A stretch of 64,000 nucleotides of DNA, from NCBI RefSeq assembly GCF_021347895.1, contig NC_067136.1:434001-498000 (forward strand), written 5' to 3'. Below are positions 11,501-23,923 of this stretch, piece after piece. The notes under the pieces were generated by a model, which saw only the letters and a list, made by a program, of their open reading frames with translations, ran no database searches and was not told the origin of the DNA. Each line of letters starts with the position of its first letter. Position 1 is the stretch's first letter. The stretch is from Acanthochromis polyacanthus (lineage: Eukaryota; Chordata; Actinopteri; Pomacentridae). The translations under genes and the position numbers were made by a program.

Positions 11501-14188
11501 CACCAATCAGAATGTTAATTCTGACCACTGACAGGTGAATAACTCTGATCATCTCCTCGTCATGGCTCCTGCTAATGGGTTGGATTTATCAGGCAGCAAA
11601 TGGACATTTTGTCCTCAAAGTTTATGTTAGAAGCAGTAAAATGTTCAAGGGTAAGAATTTGAGTGAGTTTGACAAAATGACTGGGTCAGAACATCTCCAG
11701 AACTTCAGCTCTTGTGGGGTGTTCCTGGTCTGCAGTGGTCAGGATCTATCAGAACTGGTCCAAGGAAGGAACAGTGGTGAACCATTAAGAGGGTCATGGA
11801 CAGACAAGACTCATCGTTACCTCCTTGTTATTGTTCTTCTCCCAGCTGTGCGTGCTGTTGCAAGTAAACAAAACCACTAATAAATGTCAAAAATGTCAAA
11901 AAAACAACCAAAGCTGGTCCAAAATGACTAAAACTTATCAAAAATGTGTCCAAAATTATCCAAATCTCATCCCAAATGACCAAAACTTGTCCAAAATGCA
12001 TTCAAATTTGTCCTTGTGTCCCCTGTTCTGCTTCAAGCTGCACACATCATTGCAAATACACAAAACTAGACTCAAAATGTGTCCACAATGTCACAAATAT
12101 GGTTAACAGTTACCCAAAAATAGTCCATAATGACTGGAACCTATGGAAAAATCCTCAAATGTGTCTAATTTGTGTCTGAAATGAGGTGAAATCCATCTAA
12201 AATTAGCTAAGTTTATACAAAATTAGTCCAAAATGACTCAAAATTCATGTGGGTGTCCAGATGCTTATCTGGGGAACACATGGAACCAGGATGCATTATG
12301 GGAAGAAGACCAGCAGGTGGAGGCAGTGTGATGCTGTGGGCAATGTTCTGCTGGGAAACCATGGGTCATCCATCCACATGGATGTTACTTTGACATGAAC
12401 CTCCTACCTAAGCATTGCAGACCGTCTACACCCTTTCATGGAAACATTAATCCCTGATGGCCTCTTTCAGCCTTAAAGCAGAAATGGTTCAGGAAGAGTT
12501 TGAGGAGAACAACCAGTTTGAGGTGTTGACCTCCAAATTCCCCAGATCTCAGTTCAATCCGGCATCTGAGGGATGTTCTGATCCATGGAGGCCCCACCTC
12601 CCAACTTCCAGGACTGAAAGGATCTGATGCTAACATATCAGATCCCACAGAACACCTTCAGGGTCTAGTGGAGTCCAGATACCACAGGACACCTTCAGGG
12701 TCTAGAGGAGTCCATGTACCACAGCACACCTTCAGAGTCTAGAGGAGTCCATGTACCACAGCACACCTTCAGGGTCTAGAGGAGTCCATGTACCACAGAA
12801 CACCTTCATGGTCTGGAGGAGTCCAGATACCACAGAACACCTTCAGGGTCTAGAGGAGTCCAGATACCACAGAACACCTTCAGGGTCTAGTGGAGTGCAG
12901 ATACCACAGAACACCTTCAGGGTCTAGTGGAGTCCAGATACCACAGAACACCTTCAGGGTCTAGAGGAGTCCAGATACCACAGAACACCTTCAGGGTCTA
13001 GAGGAGTCCAGATACCACAGAACACCTTCAGGGTCTAGTGGAGTGCAGATACCACAGAACACCTTCAGGGTCTAGTGGAGTCCAGATACCACAGAACACC
13101 TTCAGGGTCTAGAGGAGTCCAGATACCACAGCACACCTTCAGGGTCTAGAGGAGTTCAGATACCACAGAACACCTTCAGGGTCTAGTGGAGTCCAGATAC
13201 CACAGAACAACTTCAGGGTCTAGTGGAGTCCAGATACCACAGAACACCTTCAGGGTCTAGTGGAGTCCAGATACCACAGAACACCTTCAGGGTCTAGTGG
13301 AGTCCAGATACCACAGAACACCTTCAGGGTCCAGTGGAGTCCAGGCCTCGAAGCAAAAAGGGGATCAACACAATACTGGGCAGGTGGTCATGATGTTATA
13401 GCTGATTGGTGTCGTCTCAAATAAGAAGATCTGTTCTATCGCGCTGACACGACACTGTGCAGGCAAAAACGTTCCACCTTTGCTAATATATCATGTCACA
13501 GAAATGATTTCTAAAGAAGCTCCTGTAATCTAAGAACTTGATCACATCTGGAAAAGGAGTTTTATGGAACCCAGTCTGTGACTAAATCCCCCAAACATCC
13601 TCTGAATGTTACAACTTTAAGTCACAATCTTACTGAACCTTTGAGATCTATGAACCTTCTCTGTCTTGTTCTGATGGAGCTCTGTGGGGACCGTTGGAGC
13701 CTCAAGTGGACGTTTGAGGAACTACAACAACAGATCTGCTTCACAGCTTTAGATTTGTCAGGAGGAAACAGATGACTCCACTGGGAACTTGTTCTGCTCA
13801 TGCTCTGATAGAAATTTCAACACTTTAAATGTCCAACATCTCCAGACCAACATGCTGTTGGTGAGTTTCAGACGGTTACAGAGGAAGGTGACCTACCTTG
13901 GTCTGTTGTGGAGAACAGCAGAGAGCTCAGAGCTAAAGAGACACAAAGGTTAGTTTGAGACAACATTTCATCTCCAACATAAATCCTCCATGGTTCTGTT
14001 TCCAACATTTAAAGAAGCTTCTTCTGATCTTTGTAGCAGAACGTTCAACACTGGAAGTCTCACTGACCTTTCAAAGGAAACTTCATCAACTGAAATTATT
14101 GTTGTTTATTTTTGAGCTAAACTTCACACAAACCCCCAAAGACAATCAGAGATAACTTACAGATCCACAGCAGAGATGTTCCCTCCAT
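8564..14188 (-). CDS. Fc receptor-like two-Ig-domain membrane receptor, copy A (six coding exons)
   Basis: Predicted type I leukocyte surface receptor of the teleost FCRL/LITR kind, 292 aa. Coding exons on the minus strand: leader 14161-14188 (start MEGTSLLWI), leader exon 2 13897-13932 ([12 protein letters not shown]), Ig1 9905-10168, Ig2 9584-9826, stalk plus membrane 8814-9008, tail 8564-8676. Every border has GT/AG and phase 1, and exon lengths add to 879 bases. Ig1 shows SLSC, GWTL and DSGVYWC; Ig2 shows LSCQS, AAFYKDG and EGLYRC. The stalk is rich in Pro and Ser; the membrane exon reads [19 protein letters not shown]. The tail has one tyrosine in DDDYDDII, a YxxI motif lacking the hydrophobic -2 residue of an ITIM. 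Ig1 is more diverged than in B and C. Intron 2 is 3.7 kb and holds an RTE and a Tc1 relic. Family assignment is by recognition; the ligand is unknown. Confidence 0.88.
9103..9563. repeat. 19-bp intronic minisatellite of copy A
   Basis: About 24 tandem units of ATGTTGTGTGTCTCTCCTC lie in the intron between the Ig2 and membrane exons of copy A. Some units carry TACTC or TGCTC instead of TCCTC. Plus-strand frames here read as Cys/Ser/Leu/Val repeats and are artefacts. The same intron in B and C holds larger arrays. Confidence 0.9.
10495..11336 (-). mobile_element. 5'-truncated RTE-type LINE fragment
   Basis: A minus-strand frame from 11331 to 10480 encodes the end of a reverse transcriptase: [13 protein letters not shown], the catalytic box FADDIVI, then a C-terminal region with ELPGRR-like basic residues ([16 protein letters not shown]). 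The fragment is flanked by near-identical 16-bp duplications at 10479-10494 and 11337-11352 (ATCAA T/G TGTATTCTCT). It ends in an AAGAAGAAG-type tail at its 3' side. Truncated 5' end, target duplication and short 3' tail fit RTE-clade retrotransposition. It sits in intron 2 of receptor copy A. Confidence 0.85.
11880..12240. repeat. Degenerate TCCAAAATGA-type simple repeat
   Basis: The stretch is made of imperfect variations on CCAAAATGACTAAAACTT. I see no gene in it. It borders the Tc1 relic at 12240 and may be part of that element's decayed left half. Confidence 0.4.
12240..13413 (+). mobile_element. Decayed Tc1-type transposon with an expanded 3' end
   Basis: In scattered frames the plus strand recalls the C-terminal part of a Tc1/mariner transposase: a segment around 12475-12560 matching the 'frame-FEVL...[12 protein letters not shown]' region, then a segment matching 'MEAPPRNLQDLKDL'. 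The last recognisable part ends AAAAAGGGGATCAACACAATA and is followed by GGTGGTCATGATGTTATAGC, which resembles the terminal repeat of such elements. Many indels show that it is dead. Between the two halves lies the 37-bp array at 12653-13346. Confidence 0.7.
12653..13346. repeat. 37-bp minisatellite derived from transposase sequence, about 18-19 copies
   Basis: Unit: CAGATACCACAGAACACCTT followed by CAGGGTCTAGTGGAGTC. One unit corresponds to a part of the Tc1 transposase gene that occurs once in ordinary copies (the codons around [13 protein letters not shown]). The first units carry CCATGTACC instead of CCAGATACC; A/G variants of TAGTGG and TAGAGG alternate. It is located in intron 2 of receptor copy A. 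Confidence 0.9.
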
Positions 14189-14377
14189 CCTGAGCTGCTG
14201 GTATTAGATCCTCTCTCTGATCAGCTCTGTCTCATCAGTAAATTCCTCCTTCCTGCCTCTCTGCTCTGGTTTCTCTGAAGCTGACAGGAAATCAGAGGTT
14301 TAGTTGCTGCCAGTCTGAGAGCGTCTCTGAGTTTCAACCTCTGAAATGTGGTCAGAAAGAGGAGAAACCAGCAGAGT

Positions 14378-14516
14378 GATGCCTTCATGTACCTGACAGT
14401 GTGATGCCTTCATGTACCTGACAGTGTGATGCCTTCAGGTACCTCACAGCGTGATGCCTTCAGGTACCCAGCAGTGTGATGCCTTCTCTGACAGTGTGAT
14501 GCCTTCACTGACAGCC
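14378..14516. repeat. 25-bp minisatellite upstream of copy A exon 1
   Basis: About six imperfect units of GTGATGCCTTCATGTACCTG ACAGT lie 190-330 bases upstream (in gene direction) of the start codon of copy A. The corresponding array at copy C (53471-53905) has about three times as many units. Copy B has none. Confidence 0.8.
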
Positions 14517-14820
14517 TAATGTCTTCATGCATCAAACATGAGTTCATTAATAGAATTAAAGAAAAGTGTGTCAGTGTAGGAGCTTTAAAGCTGATGTTTC
14601 CTCCAAACTATGTTTATTTAGTCTACTGGTTATTTTATGGTCCTATGGTTAGTGATGCTGATCCAGGCTCTGTTGAAGCTTCCACTCTTTATTCCAAACA
14701 TGGTTCATTCCTGAAGGCTTCAGAAACACACATTGCTCCAGTAGGACCTCTAGTGGTCAGTAGAATGAAGTACAATCTGTTCATGTTACTGATTGGTTCA
14801 TGGATTGTTTTGGATTTGAT

Positions 14821-15432
14821 TCACCATGAACATTCCTGTTGGACTGAACTATTGTTGACATGCACAAACTGGAACCTATCTGATAAGTAGGATTTAAACC
14901 AGTCCAGTGCTGTCCCTTTAATGCCAATTGAATGTTCTAGACGCTGTAATAAAATTTTGTGGTCGATTGTGTCAAACGCTGCACTAAGATCTAACAAAAC
15001 AAGTATAGAGACTAGTCCATTATCTGATGCTATGAGAAGGTCATTAGTAACTTTCACTAGAGCTGTTTCTGTGCTATGATGCACTCTGAAGCCTGACTGA
15101 AACATTTCAAACAGATTATTCCTTTGTAAGTGTTCACATAATTGATTTGCAACTGTTCTTTCCAGAATTTTAGAGAGAAATGGTAGGTTGGATATCGGTC
15201 TATAGTTAGCTAACACATCTGGATCTAAAGTGGGCTTTTTAAGCAAAGGTTTGATGACAGCAACCTTAAAAGCCTGTGGTACATAGCCTGTTACTAGAGA
15301 GAGATTAATCAGATCTAACATTGAAGAATTAATTAAAGGTAAAATCTCCTTGAAGAGTCTAGTTGGGATAGGATCTAAAAGACATGTTGATGGTTTGGAT
15401 GTAGAAACTGTTGAAATTAGTTCAGATTAAGA
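14821..15432 (-). pseudogene. L2 reverse transcriptase fragment
   Basis: The frame 15321-14821 encodes 166 aa with motifs of the RT fingers and palm: VIKPLLKKPTLDPDVLANYR, PISNLPFLSKILE, FQSGFRVHHSTETALV and LDLSAAFDTIDH, the first catalytic Asp box. The fragment ends before the YADD box. The flanking stretch 15322-15432 continues the homology in another frame. It is the same ORF2 as 18969-20120, split by the insertion at 15440-18620. Confidence 0.85.
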
Positions 15433-16277
15433 ATTCTAATGATTTGTAAAAGAATAAATTGATTAAATGAATTAAATGACCAAGCGGTTAGTACATCACC
15501 CATAGAATGGAATCAGAGCAAACTCAGCTGGAGTTATTGAAGTGAACCGTCATGGGGCTGGGACTTGCGAGGCCATCAGATTATGCACACGGTCTTGACT
15601 GGCAGGTTCGGAGCGGTGTGTCGTCGTTATGGCCGCCTGGATGTCCTGCCGCGGGTTGATCGGTTCTATGCAAAGACCCGATCCAGTAGGTCTCCGGAGT
15701 TCTCAGCTGAGTGTTGCTTGGTTTAAAATGATGGTTCTCAGGCTTTAGCCAAGAAAAACGGGTGTTGATGAAAAATTGTCAAAATTAAGAAAAATAAATG
15801 CTGGTAAAACGAATAACGAGCAAAATGTCTCCTTAAGTTACAAAAATGTTAAAAGATAAATAGTTAACAAACTGAGATGGTGAGGGAATTTCAAAGATAG
15901 GAAAAACGCGCTTTAGATAGAGAAAAATGAGAGAGACTTTGGTTGGCCTCTCAGGGCCAGATGAGGAAGAGAGGGTAAGGTACGTAAGAGGCAAGAGAGA
16001 AGAGTCGGTAAGAGAGCGAAGGTGGGGGCTGCTTCAGCTTATATCAGGCCAAAGGGACCATGGGAGGACCCCAAGGCGGAGGGAAGCTTCGGCGTGAATC
16101 TCTGGGTGGTAACATGACCCCTTCCTTTGTCTCAAAGAGGAGAGATGGAAAACTACTCCAGAGGGAATTAAAACATTGGGATATTAAACGATTAAAACAC
16201 GATCTGTCTATCTCTCCACCATATTTCAGTTGTGTGAAAGAGACAGGCATGTTCCTAAATGTGTAGATTAATACATA

Positions 16278-17913
<1,636 letters not shown>

Positions 17914-18592
17914 TATGTTCATATTATGTGAATCATTTCATTCATAACTATATGTTTATGTTTATGACATTAAAAATATGTATCACAGTGAGAATATAAC
18001 AATAAGTCAGAGATTTGGTAACAGGTAAATACAATGGTCATCATTCAACCTAAATGGAGTAATAAAGAAGGAATCAGATTAAACATCACAAATTAATAAA
18101 TCAGCTTCTGTGAAAGATAGAATCTTGATTTTCGGATATGTTAATGATGAATGATTTCCACTGACATTGGTAATTCTGTAAACACAAAATACATTCCAGA
18201 AATATTAATTTGGCAAGGTTTTGTAAGTTCAGTTCCAGTCTCTTTGTTTCAGTCAAAGAGAGTGAGAGGGTGACTCCAGCCTTCTGCCATAAAGTTTTAC
18301 GACTTGTTATCTGATCTGTGGAATGCAGAGACGTCTCCGGCTGAGGGTCTCCTACAGCTGAAAAGGGATTTTAGCATGAAAGTTCATTAAACAAACATCC
18401 ATAGCATATAATTGAAAGTCATTGTCTTTTAAAAAGAAGAAGTTATTCCAGGGGTTTAAATGTTCACAGGAGCTCCATCCTTCTGTGAATGAAAACCTAC
18501 AGAAATACAAATGTCTCAATCCTCCTATAGAGATGGGTGTTGGTCAGTGCTGGAGAGAGGGAGAGCTTATCTGAGTTTTGATCAGCTCAGGA

Positions 18593-18968
18593 ATTCCAGG
18601 GCCTTTGCAGTCTTGCTACAATTCTAAAGATTCATCAGGTCTAACAGCCAATTCTAAAGCATCTGTGACATTTGTAGGAAGGGCCAGATTAATTTTATCT
18701 CTAATCAGAACTATTTTATGTGTAAAGAAGCTCATGAAGTCGTTACTGGTTAAAGCTAAAGGAATACAAGGTTCAACAGAGCTCTGACTCTTTGTCAGCC
18801 TGGCTACAGTGCTAAAGAGAAACCTAGGGTTATTCTTGTTCTCATCTATTAAAGATGAATAATAAGTTGTCCTGGCATTACGAAGAGCTTTTTTATAGAT
18901 TACTAGACTATTTTTCCAAGCCACATACACTTCCTCTGAATTAGTGGAATACCACTTTCTTTCCAGCT
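18593..18968 (-). pseudogene. L2 ORF2 linker, frameshifted
   Basis: The frame 18930-18616 (104 aa, VAWKNSLVIYKKALRNARTT and LFSTVARLTKSQSS) continues ORF2 between the endonuclease and reverse transcriptase. It is out of frame with 18969-20120: near 18980 the upstream frame runs into a stop after LAPWYNS, while the next frame carries on. A single-base indel explains this. Confidence 0.8.
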
Positions 18969-20120
18969 TTAAAGTCCGCAGCTGGAATTATACCAAGGAG
19001 CAAGTCTTCTCTGAGATAGAACTTTCTTTTTTACAGGTGCAACACTATCAAGAGTTGTACGCAGTGAGGCTGAAGCATTATTAACATAATAATCCACTTC
19101 TGTGGGGGTAAAATAATAATAATTGCCTTCTGATTTATCAGTAAATGTTGCTGAAGTAAACAGTGAGGGTATTATTTCCTTAAATTTAGATACTGAATTG
19201 TCAGACAAACACCTACTGTAATGATATTTGTTCTCAGCTGCTAAACAATCCTTTACTTTAAATTGAAATGTTATCATAAAATGGTCAGAAAGAAGAGGGT
19301 TCTGGGGAAATACTGTTAACTCTTCAATTTCTATGCCATAAGTCAGGACAAGGTCAAGAGTGTGATTAAAACTATGAGTTGGTTTATTTACATGTTGAGA
19401 AAACCCAATTGAGTCTAATAATGAATTAAAAGCTGTTGTAAGGCTGTCGCTGTCTACGTCAACATGAATGTTAAAGTCACCCACAATAATAACTTTGTCT
19501 GAACTGAGCACTAATTCAGATAAAAAGTCTGAGAATTGAGATAAAAACTCAGAATAAGGAGCAGGAGGACGATATGTAACAACAAATAAAACTGGTTTCT
19601 GAGCTTTCAAATTTGGATGAGAGAGACTAAGAGTGAGATTTTCAAATGAGCTGTAATCAGGTTTAGGCCTCTGGTTCAGTTTTAAACTAGAATGGTAGAT
19701 TGCTGCTACTCCTCCTCCTCGGCCTGTGATTCCAGGAATATGACAGTTAATATGACTAGGGGGAGTTGATTCGTTTAGGCTAACAAATTCTTCCTGCTGC
19801 AACCAGGTTTCAGTCAAACAGAACAAATCAATCTGGTGATCAGTTATCAACTCATTTACTAGCAGAGATTTAGACCAGAGAGATCTAATATTTAACAGAC
19901 CACATTTAATTTTCCTGTCTCTGTGTTCTGTTGAAATAGAGGTATTAATTTTTATTAAATTTTTGTGGTTACTATTTCTTTTGTATATTTTTGATTTGTG
20001 TAATTTATTGAATTTTGGTGGTCGGGGGACAGACACAGTCTCAATAAAGTTAACTGAATTACTGGAGGGTGACAGCTGTGAGGAAACTGCAGAGAGGTGT
20101 GTAAGACTACAGCTCTGCAT
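18969..20120 (-). CDS. L2 ORF2 N-terminal part: apurinic-type endonuclease
   Basis: 383 aa. After a basic N-terminus come the endonuclease motifs: [19 protein letters not shown] (catalytic Glu), [32 protein letters not shown] (Asp and Asn) and [10 protein letters not shown] (final Asp-His). This nuclease nicks target DNA for target-primed reverse transcription. The frame ends in a stop caused by a frameshift near 18980, so the ORF2 product would be truncated before its reverse transcriptase. It starts 21 bases after the ORF1 stop, the usual ORF1-ORF2 spacing for L2. Confidence 0.88.
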   Translation of the reverse strand: MQSCSLTHLSAVSSQLSPSSNSVNFIETVSVPRPPKFNKLHKSKIYKRNSNHKNLIKINTSISTEHRDRKIKCGLLNIRSLWSKSLLVNELITDHQIDLFCLTETWLQQEEFVSLNESTPPSHINCHIPGITGRGGGVAAIYHSSLKLNQRPKPDYSSFENLTLSLSHPNLKAQKPVLFVVTYRPPAPYSEFLSQFSDFLSELVLSSDKVIIVGDFNIHVDVDSDSLTTAFNSLLDSIGFSQHVNKPTHSFNHTLDLVLTYGIEIEELTVFPQNPLLSDHFMITFQFKVKDCLAAENKYHYSRCLSDNSVSKFKEIIPSLFTSATFTDKSEGNYYYFTPTEVDYYVNNASASLRTTLDSVAPVKKKVLSQRRLAPWYNSSCGL

Positions 20121-20141
20121 CCTGGTCTTAACTCTGGGTTG

Positions 20142-20987
20142 TCATGCTTTAGGAGTACTAATAAAATCAGCCATATTCCTAGAAATGAGAGCTGCACCAG
20201 CCAAAGTGGGATGGATGCCGTCTCTCCTAATCAGACCAGGTTTTCCCCAAAAAGAGCTCCAATTATCAATAAAGCCCACGTCGTTTGATGGACACCACAT
20301 AGACAACCAGCGGCGAAACGACGACATGCGGCTAAACATGTCATCGCTGGTCAGATCAGGCAAGGGTCCAGAGAAAACTACGGAGTCCGACATGGTTTTG
20401 GCGAAAGTACACACCGATGCCACGCTAATTTTGGTGACCTCCGATTGGCGTAACCGGGTGTTGTTACCGCCGACGTGAATAACAATCTTACTATATTTAC
20501 GATTATCTTTAGCCAGCAGTTTCAAATTTGCTTCTATGTCGCCCGCTCTGGCCCCTGGGAGGCATTTAACTATGGTCGCTGGTGTCGCTAGCTTCACGTT
20601 TCTGACTATGGAGCTGCCAATGATCAGAGTTGGTTTCTCAGCGGGTGTGTCTCTGAGCGGGGAAAAACGATTAGAAACATGAAGCGGTTTGTGGTGAGCC
20701 GGGACAGCAGGCTTGAGTTTAGGACTGTTTATCCTACGAACTGTCACCCATCCACCCGGCTGTTCGGGCGCTGCTAAGGGACGGCTAACAGATGCTACAC
20801 TAGCTAAGCTATTGCGGTCCGCACCGGCTAAGGGGGCCTGGCTAGCTGCTAGCGGGTTATTTTCCATGGTGCGGAGCCGCGATTCCAATTCGGAGAGCCT
20901 TGCCTCCAGAACTACAAAAAGGCTGCACTTATTACACATATCGTTATCACTAAAGGAGGCAGAGGAATAACTAAACATGTGGCACAC
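20142..20987 (-). CDS. L2 ORF1: coiled coil plus SGNH-type esterase domain
   Basis: 281 aa, open. Residues 1-25 hold a Cys-rich stretch (CHMF...CNKC), residues 26-45 a short leucine coil ([16 protein letters not shown]), then a Pro/Ala linker. From about residue 115 comes an SGNH hydrolase-like fold: [12 protein letters not shown] (block I, Ser), [10 protein letters not shown] (block III, Gly-Asn) and [10 protein letters not shown] (block V, Asp-x-x-His). Such ORF1 proteins are known in L2/CR1 LINEs and are thought to bind RNA or membranes; the esterase role in retrotransposition is unproven. It is the first gene of the element at 14821-21097. Confidence 0.87.
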   Translation of the reverse strand: MCHMFSYSSASFSDNDMCNKCSLFVVLEARLSELESRLRTMENNPLAASQAPLAGADRNSLASVASVSRPLAAPEQPGGWVTVRRINSPKLKPAVPAHHKPLHVSNRFSPLRDTPAEKPTLIIGSSIVRNVKLATPATIVKCLPGARAGDIEANLKLLAKDNRKYSKIVIHVGGNNTRLRQSEVTKISVASVCTFAKTMSDSVVFSGPLPDLTSDDMFSRMSSFRRWLSMWCPSNDVGFIDNWSSFWGKPGLIRRDGIHPTLAGAALISRNMADFISTPKA

Positions 20988-21097
20988 TGAGCAGGAGAGG
21001 AAGAGGCAGAAGCCATGCTAACAACACGACACAGCGCTGAAACAGGAAATGACACAATACGCTCACCGTAACGTCAGACGTCATCCAGCCAGTCAGG

Positions 21098-21175
21098 GAG
21101 GTCTCTGTGGTTGTTTTCTGAGTCTTTGTGTGTTTTTCTGCTCTAACATCAGTGATGAGGAAACAGTGAGTCCAG
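21098..21175 (-). other. Left edge of duplicated unit B
   Basis: GTCTCTGTGGTTGTTTTCTG and the next 58 bases match the end of the 42-bp array and the receptor 3' flank in units A (8164-8240) and C (50115-50190). The 42-bp array is absent here apart from this last partial unit. The stretch is cut by the Harbinger-like element at 21176 and resumes at 22856. Confidence 0.8.
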
Positions 21176-21550
21176 GGGGGTATTCCTTGAAGCTGGCTTA
21201 GGTCTAAGCCTGGCTTATTTTGGTCAACTTCGCTAACTTTAGTGAGAGTTTTGTTCCACCAACAAGGCTTAGGGCTAGCCTGGCTTGGTAACCATGGTAA
21301 CTCAGCCAGAGCGACAAGCCTGGTCCGGGGCAGGCTAACAGTCAAGCTTACTTTAGCTCCATGTCAGAGAAGGTTCTGACGAGCTTCAGAAAGACGCCTG
21401 TGAACCGCATGTTACACATTAAATTCATCTTGATCTGTAATCAGTGATGTTCTTGTTCGGTGACATACATTGAGACCTTTTTTAAATAACGCCGGAATAA
21501 CCGTGAATCAAACTATATCATATTACACTACACATTTTGTCACAGTGTGT

Positions 21551-21640
21551 AACTGTAGCTCAGTGGTTAGAGCGTAGTTAAGTAGATTAAATGTGGTTTC
21601 ACTTTTCATTGCGCCGTGGGTTGGAATCCACCAGCGGTAA
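21551..21640 (+). ncRNA. tRNA-like segment with pol III A and B boxes
   Basis: GTAGCTCAGTGGTTAGAGC (21555-21573) matches a tRNA D-arm/A box, and GGGTTGGAATCCAC (21618-21631) a T-arm/B box with one change from GGTTCGAATCC. The two are about 45 bases apart, slightly long for a tRNA. The 5' and 3' acceptor strands do not pair. A decayed tRNA or a SINE head inside the Harbinger-like element is more likely than a working tRNA. Confidence 0.45.
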
Positions 21641-22165
21641 ATACTTGGAAATATCTGATTTTCTGTCTTCTTTCACCCTCAAAGTGCAGTCAACACGTAA
21701 CAGGAATAGGCACAGATTGTGTTAAAATAAGCAGGACACAACAGCCACAGTTTTCCATAAAGAATACCTTCCTTTTACCAGCGGTCCAATCTGATCATGA
21801 TGAGAATCCAAAGGTGAGGCCAAATGATGAGAACTATTTTGTGTACAAGCTCATTTGTGTCTTCTCCCTTATTTAAATGTAGGGCACAGCAGCACTATCA
21901 TCTCTAATAAAAATGACATCTCCTCTGTAGGCCTACATGTTTTTTTCTGCTGTTTTATTCAGAGTTTGAGTGTTTGATGAAACATCTCCACATGAAGTTG
22001 CCCCTTTTTTCCAAAGTATTCCTACTTTGGTTTTAGGTGTTACCTGCTGCTTTATTCATCTATGGTGGATATATATTTGTCAAATCAAGAACATGAATTA
22101 GGCCTACCAGAGTAAAAAGTGAAAACCACCATCACATTACACAAAACCAGGCTGTAGCCTCTTTC

Positions 22166-22256
22166 TCTCATATATACAGTATATATATATATATATGTAT
22201 ATATATGTATATATACACACACATATATTTACATATATATGCATAAATATGCTTAT
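22166..22256. repeat. AT dinucleotide microsatellite
   Basis: A (TA)n/(GTATATA)n tract. A shorter version is in the duplicate at about 27296-27375. It is within the 1.17-kb direct repeat. Confidence 0.8.
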
Positions 22257-22471
22257 ACACATAAAAAAATGTCTTCAGTGGGTTTTGAAAAGCTTTATTT
22301 CATCAAGATTGATCTCCTCTGGGCCACAGTAGTGTGACAAACTTCAGGGTGAGGAAAAAAAAGTCATCAACCACTGCAGTTGTGGGTTATCCCTAATCAG
22401 TGTCAAAAACTTGCCCTCTGAAAATTAAATTTTTAGACGTGTGCGTGTGTACGCTCAGACTAAGTGCTTCA

Positions 22472-22660
22472 TTAAAAAGAAAATAAACACGCATTTAAAC
22501 GGTCGGCAATGCTTTGCCAGGCAGCGTCTCCAGCTTTATTTATCGCAACCGTGTTGCCTTTTCTTGTGATAATCTCCCTGTAGTCCTCGTACAACTCCGT
22601 GAGAAGAGAAAGTCTCCGCTCTGTTTTTAGACATAATATCATCATTTCGACGATCGACAC
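22472..22660 (-). CDS. Myb/SANT-like domain fragment of the Harbinger-like element
   Basis: 62 aa. The stretch LLTELYEDYREIITRKGNTV and the following INKAGDAAWQSIADRLNA has the aromatic and charged spacing of the Myb/SANT-like domain found in Harbinger accessory proteins and in NAIF1-type proteins. The frame ends shortly after the domain, with a stop following LFSF. A second, altered copy lies at about 27630-27760. Part of an element, not a host gene. Confidence 0.55.
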   Translation of the reverse strand: MSIVEMMILCLKTERRLSLLTELYEDYREIITRKGNTVAINKAGDAAWQSIADRLNACLFSF

Positions 22661-22962
22661 GTCGGGGCTTTTTATCTCCCCCGGACGCGCGCTCAGCCGC
22701 AGCTTGGATCAGCCTGGCTTGAATAAGCGTCTCTGAAAAACAGCTGAGCCTCGTTCGTGGAACTACTTGCAGCTGAGATTAAAGTTGCCGCTTGTTCAAG
22801 CCACGCTTACCGGCGTAAGCCCAGCCTGTTTTAGCCAGCTTCGTGGAATACCCCCCAGTCTCCAGTGTTGAACCAGAGACTCGGTGCTGCCACCTGCTAG
22901 TAATTTGAGTCTCACTGGACAAATACTGAGTCACCTTGTTTTCTTGAGTTATTTAATGGAAT

Positions 22963-23279
22963 TGTAGAAGCCCATAATGTAGTAATGACCCATAACGTAA
23001 TAATGACCCATAACGTAATAAATTTGGCCTTTTTAAAATGTAATAGGCCCATAACGTAATAACTGACCAATAATGTAATAAAAGTCCTGAACCTATATAT
23101 CATCCCCAAGTTTACATCAGAGAGAGACTTGCAGAGGATTTGGAACTTGTCAAAAACGACGATTCTTCCATTAGTGTTATGAAACTCTACAGGGCTTCTG
23201 GACGCAACAGTGGTCTCAGTGCACATCTTAAAGAGCTGTTTGGAAAAGACGGATGGATGAAAGCCTGGATTTTGCTAAG
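22963..23279. mobile_element. Truncated copy of the 1.1-kb inverted-repeat element
   Basis: Starts TGTAGAAGCCCATAATGTAG, as the complete element at 28081 does, and is the same for about 317 bases. It then breaks off inside ATTTTGCTAAG, where the Gypsy fragment begins. Confidence 0.85.
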
Positions 23280-23299
23280 ACAGTGGTGTTGACTATGGG

Positions 23300-23857
23300 A
23301 ACAAAGCTGATATCGAATGTGTTCATGGGGACCAGAAAACCTACCCAACATCTGAGGTTGCCATAGTTGTAGATGGGCAGGCATTTTTGCTAAAAGCAGG
23401 GGTTATTGATCATTTGCCCGTTGATTGCATCCTGGGGAGGGATTTGCCAATCTTGCAAGACCTAATTGTAGGAAAATCACCAAAAGCAGGATTGTGTGCT
23501 ATGGTAACAAGGTCCCAGGTTAAAGCTGGCCTGGAGCCCCTCCCAGATCTTGCTGATGATCTGTGTGAGGGTGGTTCCAAGGGCCCAAGAAAATCACGGC
23601 GACTTCGTCGCATTGATAGAATGCAAGGCACTCCCACCAAGGTAGAAACCTATCCTGAGCCTGTGAGTGTTGATTGGGACATTCCCAATGATATAACCCA
23701 GTTGCAAATGTCTGATCCTACTCTGTCTTTCTTGTATAAGCAGGTTGAGGATGGGGCGGGGAAACAAGACTCTGGTCCAAGGTTTATGGTTGAAAATGAT
23801 ATTTTATATGCAATAGGGGATGCAGGTAAGCGCTTGGTGGTACCAACCGCTTGTTGA
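23300..23857 (+). pseudogene. Gypsy protease end and integrase linker, ended by a premature stop
   Basis: The open frame runs through an aspartic protease C-terminal part (VDCILGRDLPIL, the 'ILGRD' flap-side motif), then a linker, to a TGA at 23855-23857. It is in the same frame as the large pol frame at 23924. The TGA falls just before the integrase zinc finger (the HLAHTVPWAGH part lies between the stop and 23924), so it splits the polyprotein. The catalytic DTG/DSG of the protease is lost at the truncated left border. Confidence 0.75.
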
Positions 23858-23923
23858 GCTCTTGTTTTACATCTGGCACACACAGTACCATGGGCTGGCC
23901 ATTTAGGGCAGCAGAAGACCTAC

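Larger units (their letters stand above)
21176..22855. mobile_element. PIF/Harbinger-like transposon, 1.7 kb
   Basis: Inverted ends GGGGGTATTCC-TTG-AAGCTGGCT and, at the right, GGGGGTATTCC-ACG-AAGCTGGCT (reverse complemented). A 3-bp duplication CAG lies at 21173-21175 and 22856-22858; unit C keeps the empty site. Further inverted copies of GGCTTA-type motifs follow. A Myb/SANT-like frame at 22472-22660 fits the DNA-binding accessory protein of Harbinger elements. No transposase frame was found. A pol III box A/B pair lies at 21555-21629. Confidence 0.75.
22113..23279. repeat. 1.17-kb direct repeat, left copy
   Basis: Almost the same as 27222-28397. It contains the right 740 bases of the Harbinger-like element, about 105 bases of receptor unit B flank, and the first 317 bases of the inverted-repeat element that is complete at 28081-29180. 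It therefore is not an LTR, although it flanks a Gypsy fragment. Differences are few (for example ATTTAA after GAGTT or GAGTC, and microsatellite length). Confidence 0.9.

Noticed and set aside
21551..21640. Functional tRNA gene
   Set aside because: The acceptor strands do not pair and the arm spacing is long; kept only as a tRNA-like segment.
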